Assembly (NCBI RefSeq): GCF_012524205.1
Contig: NZ_JABACI010000001.1
Location: 558,001 to 622,000, forward strand
Reading direction: 5' to 3'
DNA: 64,000 nt
DNA from: Microbacterium salsuginis
GTDB lineage: Bacteria > Actinomycetota > Actinomycetes > Actinomycetales > Microbacteriaceae
Of the stretch, positions 33,378-40,497 are shown one piece after another (within the stretch, counting starts at the first letter, position 1; every line of letters begins with the position of its first letter). A model generated the notes under the pieces. It made no database searches. It saw only the letters and a list, made by a program, of their open reading frames with translations, and was not told where the DNA came from. A program made the translations under genes and the position numbers.

Positions 33378-34323
33378 AGTTCACCCACCTGCGCTGGCCG
33401 TAGAACTGGATGAGCGTGACGACGAGGATCACGAAGAAGAGCAGCCACGACAACGCAGACGCCATGCCCGCCTGCCCATAGCGGAAGGTGAGGTCGTACA
33501 CCTGCTGCACGACGACCTGACTGGAGTTGTTGGGACCGCCGCCGGTCATCACGAACACCTGGTCGAACACCTGGAAGCCGTTGATGAGCGACAGCACGAT
33601 GACGAAGAACGTCGACGGTGAGAGCATCGGCAGCGTGATGCCGAACAGGCGCCGCCACCATCCGGCACCGTCGATCTCGGCGGCCTCGTACAGGTCGGGA
33701 TTGATCGCCTGCAGCCCGGCGAGCAGGATCACCATGACGAACCCGAGGTCTTTCCACGCCGACGCCAGGATGATCGAGGGCATCGCCCACGCGGGGTCCG
33801 CCCACCAGCCCGGCCCCTCGATCCCGAACCACGCGAGCACCGTATTGACCACGCCCGTGCTCGGGTTGAGCAGCCAGCGCCAGACCAGGGCGACCACGAC
33901 CCAGCTCGTGATCACCGGAAGGAAGTACACGCCCCGCAGGAAGGCGCGCCCGCGCAGTCGCGTGTTCAGCGCCAGCGCGAGAGCGAGTCCGCCGATGTAC
34001 ACCAGCGGCAGATAGCCGACGATGTAGTACACGGTGTGCAGGAACGCCTGGTGCGTCGCGGGATCGGTCAGCAGGTGGACGTAGTTGTCGAGCCCGACCC
34101 ACTGCATCGGACCGATCAGGTTCCACGAGTGCAGGCTCGTCCAGGCCGCCGAGATCATCGGGCCGATCACGAACGCCAGCAGTGGGATGAGGCTCGGAAG
34201 CAGGAAGACCGCGACCGTGAGCGCATAAGCGGTTCGGCGACGTCGCGAGCGAGGGCGAGGTGCGGCGGCGAGGTCGGTGGGCGGGGAGTCGGATGCCTCG
34301 GCCACGACGGCGAGGGTCGTCAT
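33370..34323 (-). CDS. Sugar ABC transporter permease (MalF type)
   Basis: A 317-residue permease. A basic N-terminal stretch (RPRSRRRRTAY) precedes the first of six helices. The EAA loop is YEAAEIDGAGWWRRLFGITLPML (about 233-255). ATG at 34323 overlaps the ROK regulator stop by 4 bp (ATGA). It partners the MalG-type permease to form the translocation pore for the sugar bound by the lipoprotein. Confidence 0.92.
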   Translation of the reverse strand: MTTLAVVAEASDSPPTDLAAAPRPRSRRRRTAYALTVAVFLLPSLIPLLAFVIGPMISAAWTSLHSWNLIGPMQWVGLDNYVHLLTDPATHQAFLHTVYYIVGYLPLVYIGGLALALALNTRLRGRAFLRGVYFLPVITSWVVVALVWRWLLNPSTGVVNTVLAWFGIEGPGWWADPAWAMPSIILASAWKDLGFVMVILLAGLQAINPDLYEAAEIDGAGWWRRLFGITLPMLSPSTFFVIVLSLINGFQVFDQVFVMTGGGPNNSSQVVVQQVYDLTFRYGQAGMASALSWLLFFVILVVTLIQFYGQRRWVNYD

Positions 34324-35525
34324 GGCTTCGCCTCGATCGAGGCCACGAGCCGCTCGCGCACCAGGCGGCCCTGATCGCCCGCGACGCCCTGCGCGTCGAA
34401 CGGGGTAGCGAGCACGAGCGCCGCGGCACCCTGGGCCCACCGGTCGTCCTGCCAGCGCTCGACGACGACGGGCGTCCCCCGCTTACCCGGGACCAGGGCG
34501 CTGCGCAGCGCGCGGTCGAACGACCCGGCCCAGTGGTTCCATGCTTCGACGCCTTCGCCGAGGAGGACGACGATCTCGGGATCGAGAAGGTTCACCGCTC
34601 CGGCGAGCGCTCGGCCGAGCTGGTGCCCGGCGTGCGCGAAGATCTCGCGCGCGTCGGCATTCCCGGCGTCCGCGAGGGCGCGCACCTCGTCGATGCCCTC
34701 ATCGGCACCCACGAGACGGATCGACCGGGCGTCGTTGACCAGGGCGGCTTGGCCGATGATCGCTTCGAGGCATCCGCGATTGCCGCATTGGCACAGCGGG
34801 CCGTCCTCACGCACCGGGACATGGCCGAGATCCCCCGCGCCACCGGCTCGTCCGCGCACCATCGCCCCGTCCGACACCAGGCCGGCGCCGACGCCATTGC
34901 CGATCGTGACCACGAGAACGTTCCGGAACGAGCGGCCCTGGCCGAAGAGCTGCTCGGCCACGCTGAGCGCGTTGACGTTGTTCTCGACGACGACGGGCAG
35001 ATCGAGAGCCCGGCGCAGCAGCTCACCGAGCGGCACCTGATTCCAGCTCAGCTGGGTCGAGTCGACGATGCCGATTCCACGCTCGGCGACCGTGCCGGGC
35101 AGCCCGACGCCCACGCCCAGGATGCTGCCTGCCCCCGGGGCATCGACGAAGGTCCGCACGAGGTCCACGAGGGCGGAGGTCGCCAGCGGAGAGACAGCGT
35201 CGAACGGGCTGGTCTCTGAGCGACGGACGGTGCCGTCGATGCCCACCTCGACCAGAGCGACATGATCGGGGGCGACTTTGACGCCGACCGCCGTGAGGTC
35301 CTGAGAGACGAGCCCGAGCATGCGGGCCGGACGTCCGCCGTTGCTGCTGGTCTGTTCGAGCTCTTCGAGCAGGCCGTCGGCGAGGAGGTCGCGCGTCAGT
35401 TGCGTGACCAGTGCGGGCGACACGTCGAGCGCTCGCGCCAGGTCTGCCCGCGACGCCGACCCGTGCGCCCCCAGGTGGGCGAGGATCGCCGTGCGATGCA
35501 CGTCGGCCTGTCGCGCTGGCGTCAT
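34320..35525 (-). CDS. ROK family transcriptional regulator
   Basis: A 401-residue ROK repressor. An N-terminal winged helix (SRADLARALDVSPALVTQLTRDL, about 24-46) is followed by a sugar-kinase-like fold. The zinc motif CQCGNRGCLEAII (about 245-257) and glucose-binding-type residues ENNVNALSVAEQL are present. It is the first gene of the sugar operon. A near-palindrome 9 bp upstream of its start is its likely operator, so the operon is probably autoregulated and induced by the imported sugar. Confidence 0.9.
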   Translation of the reverse strand: MTPARQADVHRTAILAHLGAHGSASRADLARALDVSPALVTQLTRDLLADGLLEELEQTSSNGGRPARMLGLVSQDLTAVGVKVAPDHVALVEVGIDGTVRRSETSPFDAVSPLATSALVDLVRTFVDAPGAGSILGVGVGLPGTVAERGIGIVDSTQLSWNQVPLGELLRRALDLPVVVENNVNALSVAEQLFGQGRSFRNVLVVTIGNGVGAGLVSDGAMVRGRAGGAGDLGHVPVREDGPLCQCGNRGCLEAIIGQAALVNDARSIRLVGADEGIDEVRALADAGNADAREIFAHAGHQLGRALAGAVNLLDPEIVVLLGEGVEAWNHWAGSFDRALRSALVPGKRGTPVVVERWQDDRWAQGAAALVLATPFDAQGVAGDQGRLVRERLVASIEAKP

Positions 35526-35533
35526 TACTTCAC

Positions 35534-35559
35534 CCCTTTGTTAAGTCGTGAATAAAGGG
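35534..35559. promoter_or_regulatory. Predicted ROK operator (CCCTTTGTTAA...TGAATAAAGGG)
   Basis: A 26-bp imperfect palindrome with outer arms CCCTTT/AAAGGG; 9 of the first 11 arm positions pair. It begins 9 bp upstream of the ROK ATG (35525), so a bound repressor would block the operon promoter. The cupin gene starting at 35665 is divergent and could share it. Confidence 0.6.
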
Positions 35560-35664
35560 TACGAAGGAGTGCGCCGATCTGTCAAGCCGCGATTCTGAGA
35601 AGCGCGCTCGGCTCTGCGACGGGGCCGCAGCGATAGACTCCGGCCACCGACCGACGGAGGACGG

Positions 35665-36000
35665 ATGAACAGCACCGATCTGGCCGATCTCATGGAAGAG
35701 CTCATGGCGAAAGCGCTCGTGACGTCCAGCGGGCGCGCGGCGCGCACGATCCGCGGCGGACACGAGCACGCGCTCCGCGAGACGGTGATCGCTCTCCGCG
35801 CCGAGCACGAACTCGCCGAGCACGCGGCGCCGCACGAGGCGACGCTGCAGGTGCTGCGCGGTCGAGTGCGGCTGATCGCGGGCGCGGATGCATGGGAAGG
35901 AGCGTCCGGAGATCACCTCACCATCCCGCCCCAGCGACACAGCCTCTTGGCGATCGAGGACTCGGTCGTTCTCCTCACGGTCTCGAACGACGTGCCCTGA
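35665..36000 (+). CDS. Cupin domain protein
   Basis: A 111-residue single-domain cupin. The strand pattern RETVIALRAEHELAEHAAPHEATLQVLRGRVRL followed by PPQRHSLLAIEDSVVLLTV gives two His-containing motifs that could hold a metal. GGAGGACGG precedes the ATG. Small cupins of this form act as sugar isomerases, dioxygenases or sensors; none can be chosen here. Divergent from the sugar operon. Confidence 0.8.
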   Translation: MNSTDLADLMEELMAKALVTSSGRAARTIRGGHEHALRETVIALRAEHELAEHAAPHEATLQVLRGRVRLIAGADAWEGASGDHLTIPPQRHSLLAIEDSVVLLTVSNDVP

Positions 36001-36015
36001 GTCAGCCGCCCTCGC

Positions 36016-37101
36016 TCAGGGCAGTCCGGTGACGGTGACGCCGAGCCACTCCGCCAGGTCGGAGATCTCGGCACGCACCATCTCGGATTCCTCTTCCTCG
36101 AACGGGAGGAACTCGTGGATCGCGTCGATCTGCAGCACGTCGCGCTTGCGATCGACCTGGGCGTCCAGCATCCCGACGAACCGATCCCCCATCAGGATCG
36201 GGTGCGCGAAGTATCCGTACTTGCGCTGCGGCTTCGGCTTGAACTGCTCGAGCACGTAGTCGAACTCGAAGATCTCCGACAGGCGGGGGCGATCGAAGAG
36301 GATGCCGTCGTACGGATTGAGGAGCGCCACACGCCCACCCTCTTCCTGGCCGAGGCTTGCCAGTGCGGCGGGGTCGACGCGGAACTTCCACTTGCTGCCC
36401 TCGACCGTCGCAGGCTCGCCGGCCTCGCCGACGGGCGTCCACGGGGACTTCTGCTTCACGATGCCGGCCGCCTGGAGTCGTCGCTCATCGAGGAGGCGTG
36501 CGGTCTCCACCTCGTCGTACTCGGGCAGGTTCTGCGGATAGACGCGCTCGGCGAGATCCCAGATGCGGTTGCGGCCCTCACGGCGCGCCACCGCGACCTC
36601 GCCTTGCCGCATGAGGAACTCGAGCATGTGCGGCACCTGGTTCGTGCCGTACCAGCCGTCGGGCGCGCGACTGACCTGTGCCGTGTCGGGGATCGCGCTC
36701 GTCAGCAGCGGACCTTCGGCGCGCAAGCGCGCGAGCACGTCGGCGCGGAATCGCGCGTTCGCGTCGAGCCATTGCCGGCTGCTCTCGCGCTGCGGCCACC
36801 GCCGCATGCCGGGGAGCATGAGCGGCAGCAGGCTCGCCGGGCGGAAGGCGCCCTCGAACTCGAACAGCAGACGATCGAATTCCACGGCCTTGGTGAGCTG
36901 ACCCGGCTCGTACGACCAGCCGATCCGCGACCACAGCACGGTCTGCTCGCACGGCGCGATCGTGGCCGTCGGGTCGATCTTGATGTAGCCCAGCTGCTCG
37001 GCGACCTCGACCACGTCGCCGGGTCGGTCGGCGTCGAGCAGCTGTGCGCGCACGACGAGCCGTCGCGCGTCGTCGCGGGTGAGCCGGTGCGGGGTGCTCA
37101 T
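36016..37101 (-). CDS. YcaQ/AlkZ-like winged-helix protein (HTH_42)
   Basis: A 361-residue protein of the winged-helix family that includes the crosslink-repair DNA glycosylases YcaQ and AlkZ. Family blocks: LTRDDARRLVVRAQLL at the N-terminus, VLWSRIGWSYEPGQL (about 55-69), and LNPYDGILFDRPRLSEIFEFDY with HPILMGDRFVGMLDAQVDRK near the C-terminus. Where glycosylases carry a QxD or QxQ motif this protein reads YIKIDP, so the catalytic Gln appears replaced by Lys. It may be a divergent glycosylase or a DNA-binding relative. Confidence 0.75.
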   Translation of the reverse strand: MSTPHRLTRDDARRLVVRAQLLDADRPGDVVEVAEQLGYIKIDPTATIAPCEQTVLWSRIGWSYEPGQLTKAVEFDRLLFEFEGAFRPASLLPLMLPGMRRWPQRESSRQWLDANARFRADVLARLRAEGPLLTSAIPDTAQVSRAPDGWYGTNQVPHMLEFLMRQGEVAVARREGRNRIWDLAERVYPQNLPEYDEVETARLLDERRLQAAGIVKQKSPWTPVGEAGEPATVEGSKWKFRVDPAALASLGQEEGGRVALLNPYDGILFDRPRLSEIFEFDYVLEQFKPKPQRKYGYFAHPILMGDRFVGMLDAQVDRKRDVLQIDAIHEFLPFEEEESEMVRAEISDLAEWLGVTVTGLP

Positions 37102-37111
37102 CCCGACGAGG

Positions 37112-37978
37112 CTATGCCACGCGACGGACGAAGTCGCGGAGGAGGAGGTTCACCCGAACTGGATCACGCGCTTGCGGAAGGTGCCCGCCCCCGTCGATGA
37201 TCACATGCTTCCCGCCGGTGAGCTGCGCCAGCCGACCGCCGCGCTCCGGATTCTGGCAGCGGTCGAGCGAACCGGTGATCACGAGCACCGGGCAGCGCAC
37301 GGCCTCCGCGATCGCCACCGTCTGCGCCTCGTCGCCCGGATACGGCGGCGCGTAGCCGGCGAGGATCATGGCCTCGGGTGTGGTCTGCAGCGCCCACTCG
37401 ACGCAGTCTTCGCGCTGCTTCGTCGAATGGGGCTCAGGGAACATCTCGGCGAAGAAGAACCGCGCGAAGTCCGGCCAGTCCGCCATCCAGTAATGGCGGT
37501 TCAGCTTCTGCCAGCCGGTGTAGCGCTCGCGTGGCTCGTCGAAGTCGAACTCCACCTTGTGGGGCAGCGGTGGACCGAGTTGCAGTCCGGGGTTGATCGC
37601 GCACACGCCGAGCACCCGTTCCGGCTTCTCTGCCGCCATGAGCACCGCGTACCCGGCCCCGGTGCAGAGCCCGACCAGCACCGCCTGCTCGACGCCGACC
37701 GCATCCATCACGGCCCACGCATCGTCGATCATGAGCCGGTCGGCGAATCCCTCGTGCACGGTAGGCGTGCCGCTCCCGCCGTTTCCGCGCGGATCGCTCA
37801 CGATGACGCGGAATTGGCGAGCCAGGAAGGGGACCTGCGCCTTCCAGCCGCGGCTCTCCACGATCGTGTCGGGCATGAGGAGGTACACGGCCGGCGTACC
37901 GGCACCGTACACCTCGTAATGAATCGAGACATCGCCCCGATCGACGAAGCCGGTTTCGCGAGGCTCTGCGGCACGCAT
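37112..37978 (-). CDS. Alpha/beta hydrolase with Cys nucleophile
   Basis: A 288-residue alpha/beta hydrolase. The nucleophile elbow reads GLCTGAG (Cys105) where most relatives have Ser. The Asp (TGSLD) and His (GGGHLPQA) of the triad are present, and SDPRGNGGS is the oxyanion-side block. Cys-nucleophile members include dienelactone-hydrolase-type enzymes, so a lactone or thioester substrate is possible. It starts immediately at the glycosyltransferase stop (1-bp overlap), suggesting a shared transcript. Confidence 0.85.
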   Translation of the reverse strand: MRAAEPRETGFVDRGDVSIHYEVYGAGTPAVYLLMPDTIVESRGWKAQVPFLARQFRVIVSDPRGNGGSGTPTVHEGFADRLMIDDAWAVMDAVGVEQAVLVGLCTGAGYAVLMAAEKPERVLGVCAINPGLQLGPPLPHKVEFDFDEPRERYTGWQKLNRHYWMADWPDFARFFFAEMFPEPHSTKQREDCVEWALQTTPEAMILAGYAPPYPGDEAQTVAIAEAVRCPVLVITGSLDRCQNPERGGRLAQLTGGKHVIIDGGGHLPQARDPVRVNLLLRDFVRRVA

Positions 37979-39228
37979 CAGATCAGCTCCCCCAGCAGTT
38001 CGGCGGCGCGAGCGGCCCCGTCGGTCTCGACGGGGCGATAGTGCACCTCACGCGAAACCTCGGTCACGAGTGCCGCGGCGAGTGCGTCGGGGTCGCACGC
38101 CTCCGCGTAGCGGATGCACGTGCCCGCGCCGTAACGCTCCAAGCGATGGCGCACGTGGAAGTTCTGCTCGAAGTGATTCTCGAGCGGCACGTAGAGGAAC
38201 GGACGCCGCGCGGCCGCGAGTTCCATGCAGGTCGTCAATCCCCCCTGTACGACGGCGACGTCGCACGCGGCGAGTGTGCGGTACAGATCGGGAACGAAGC
38301 CGTGGACGGATGCCGCACGCCGGCGCGGCATCGAGGCCGGATCGATCCGCGGGCCGGTGACCACGAGAAACTGTAGGGCCGGAAGCATCCGTCGTGCGAT
38401 GGGCACGGCATCCATCACACGCCGCAGGAGCGCGCCGCCGACGCCCGATCCGCCGACGGTCACAACGCACAGCAGCTCGCCTCGCTCGATTCCGAGGCGC
38501 GCGCGGACTGCTTCGCGCTCCTCCTCGGACGGCGGTATGAACCCGGTCACGTACCCTGCGAAGTCGTAGTTCGCCTCCGTCCACTCCCGAATCCGCGGCA
38601 GTCCGGGACCGAACGAGGCGCCGACGACGTCATCGGCGTTGCCGACGAAGATCGAACGATCGCGAAGACGCCGGTAGCGCGCTCGCTGCTCGATCATCTC
38701 GGCGTTGTAATCGGCAGTGAGTTCGGCTTCGGCATCCCCGCCTTCCGGCATCGGCAACCACCCCACGAAGTCGGTCATCCATGCGAACGCGAAGCGTTTC
38801 AGCTCGGGGTTCTCGTGCAGGAAGTAGTCGACGTCCCATGCCTCGTCTCCGATGACGAGGTCGTAATAGGTCTCGTCGACGACGTCGTTGAAGACCATGA
38901 AGTTGTTCACCAGGATCTCTTCCATCCGCCGGATCGCCTGGAACGCGTGCAGGTCGTGGTCGGCGGACTCGTCCTCGATGTGCGCGGACTCATTTGCGAG
39001 GAACGCTGATGCCGGGTGCACAGGTTCTCCGGCATCCGCCAGCACGCGCGTGACCGGGTGCTGCGCCAGCCAGTCGATATGCAGATCGGGGTGGATCCTA
39101 CGCAGCTCGCGGGCGATCGCGATGTCACGCCGCGCGTGCCCGAGCCCGATCGGGGAGGAGAGGAACAGGGCCTTCTTCGGTCGGCGCTGCGCCCGCACCC
39201 AGGTATGGCTCGTCCCCATGGTCGCCAT
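37978..39228 (-). CDS. Glycosyltransferase (GT-B, MurG/UGT-like)
   Basis: A 416-residue GT-B fold protein. The N-terminal motif SSPIGLGHARRDIAIARELRR and a C-terminal sugar-nucleotide domain with VVTVGGSGVGG, VHGFVPDLYRTLAACDVAVVQGGLTTCMELAAARRPFLYVPL match MurG/UGT-type transferases. The acceptor is unknown. It lies between a methyltransferase gene (48 bp upstream) and an alpha/beta hydrolase. Together these could modify a small molecule or glycolipid; inference only. Confidence 0.83.
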   Translation of the reverse strand: MATMGTSHTWVRAQRRPKKALFLSSPIGLGHARRDIAIARELRRIHPDLHIDWLAQHPVTRVLADAGEPVHPASAFLANESAHIEDESADHDLHAFQAIRRMEEILVNNFMVFNDVVDETYYDLVIGDEAWDVDYFLHENPELKRFAFAWMTDFVGWLPMPEGGDAEAELTADYNAEMIEQRARYRRLRDRSIFVGNADDVVGASFGPGLPRIREWTEANYDFAGYVTGFIPPSEEEREAVRARLGIERGELLCVVTVGGSGVGGALLRRVMDAVPIARRMLPALQFLVVTGPRIDPASMPRRRAASVHGFVPDLYRTLAACDVAVVQGGLTTCMELAAARRPFLYVPLENHFEQNFHVRHRLERYGAGTCIRYAEACDPDALAAALVTEVSREVHYRPVETDGAARAAELLGELI

Positions 39229-39276
39229 CCCTCACTCCTCCGACGCGTCCCAGTGTGCCCCCTCGGCCCCGTCGCG

Positions 39277-40386
39277 TCAGGGCCTTGCTTCGATCACCCG
39301 GTTGAACGGCGTCTCGGCGACACTGCGGAATCGCGTGAATCCTCCCGCGGCGGTCACATCGCGGATGCGCGCGGGCCCGGCTTGCGTCCCGAGCGCGAGG
39401 CCGACCTCCTGTGACAGCGACGAAGGCGTGCACAGCAGCGTCGAGAACCCGTAATAGGCGCGCCCGACCGGGTTGAGGTTGTCTTCGACGTGGTCGCCTG
39501 CCATCGGCTCGACGATCATCCACGTGCCGTCCTCGGCGATGACCTCTCGCACGCGGCGCGCAGCCCCCACGGGGTCGCCCATGTCGTGAAGGCAATCGAA
39601 CATCGCGACCAAGTCGTACCGCCGTCCGCCCGGCGCCGCCCCGAACTCCTGAGCGGACGCGACCTCGAAGCGCACGTTGCCGACGCCGGCCTCGGTGGCG
39701 CGCGCCCGAGCAGTCTCGATCGACTCGGCGTGGTAGTCCGAGCCGACGAACGTCGAGTTCGGGAATGCCTTCGCGAGGAGGATCGTGGATGCCCCGTGCC
39801 CGCAGCCGACGTCTGCGACGAGCGCACCTGCCTCGAGCTTGTGCTGCACGCCCTCCAACGCGGGGATCCAGGCGTCGACGAGGTTCGCGTGGTAGCTGGG
39901 GCGGAAGAACCGCTCGCAGCCGACGTGTACGTCGGTGTCGTGCTGATGCCAGCCGTAGCCTGCGCCGCTGCGCGCGGCGTCGACGATGTGCTGCGTGCCG
40001 TGCACGGTGCCGAGCGCGATCTGGAAGAAGCCCGGCAGGAACGCCGGGCTGTCGGCATCCGTCATCGCGAGGGCGTGCTCGGGCGGCAGCGTGTACCGCT
40101 TCGTGGTGGGGTCGTACGCGACGTAGGAGCCCGCGGCCTGTGCGTTCAGCCACTCGCGGGCGTACGGTTCGGCAGTCTGCGTGCGCTCCGCGAGCTGGGC
40201 CGGCGTCGTCGGGCCATGCGCCGCGAGGTCGCGGTAGTAGCCCAGCTTGTCGCCCATGACGACGAGCGCCGCGTTGAGAGTGGCCCCTACTTCGTCGACG
40301 GCCCGGAATACGAAAGCCATGAGCTTGTCGGTGTCGATCGCGGGAGCGTCCGCCGATGTGCCGGCGGCGGTTTCGGTGGTGGACAT
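39277..40386 (-). CDS. SAM-dependent methyltransferase with N-terminal winged helix
   Basis: A 369-residue protein. An N-terminal dimerisation/winged-helix region (GDKLGYYRDLAAHGPTTPAQLAERT) precedes a class I methyltransferase core (ADVGCGHGASTILLAKAFP, SAM motif I; FDCLHDMGDP, motif IV). This matches the Rv2258c-like family of mycobacteria and relatives. ATG at 40386 has AAGGAG 6 nt upstream; an adjacent ATG at 40389 is the alternative. It is divergent from a LuxR-type ATPase regulator, which may control it. Confidence 0.88.
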   Translation of the reverse strand: MSTTETAAGTSADAPAIDTDKLMAFVFRAVDEVGATLNAALVVMGDKLGYYRDLAAHGPTTPAQLAERTQTAEPYAREWLNAQAAGSYVAYDPTTKRYTLPPEHALAMTDADSPAFLPGFFQIALGTVHGTQHIVDAARSGAGYGWHQHDTDVHVGCERFFRPSYHANLVDAWIPALEGVQHKLEAGALVADVGCGHGASTILLAKAFPNSTFVGSDYHAESIETARARATEAGVGNVRFEVASAQEFGAAPGGRRYDLVAMFDCLHDMGDPVGAARRVREVIAEDGTWMIVEPMAGDHVEDNLNPVGRAYYGFSTLLCTPSSLSQEVGLALGTQAGPARIRDVTAAGGFTRFRSVAETPFNRVIEARP

Positions 40387-40497
40387 CATCGTCTCCTTCG
40401 TGGAATGTCCGGATGACTCGACCGTAGGAAGTCCTCGCTGCACGCCGCATCCGGAGACCCCCCTGGTCGTTTCCGGCCACGTGCCTAGAATCAGGGC

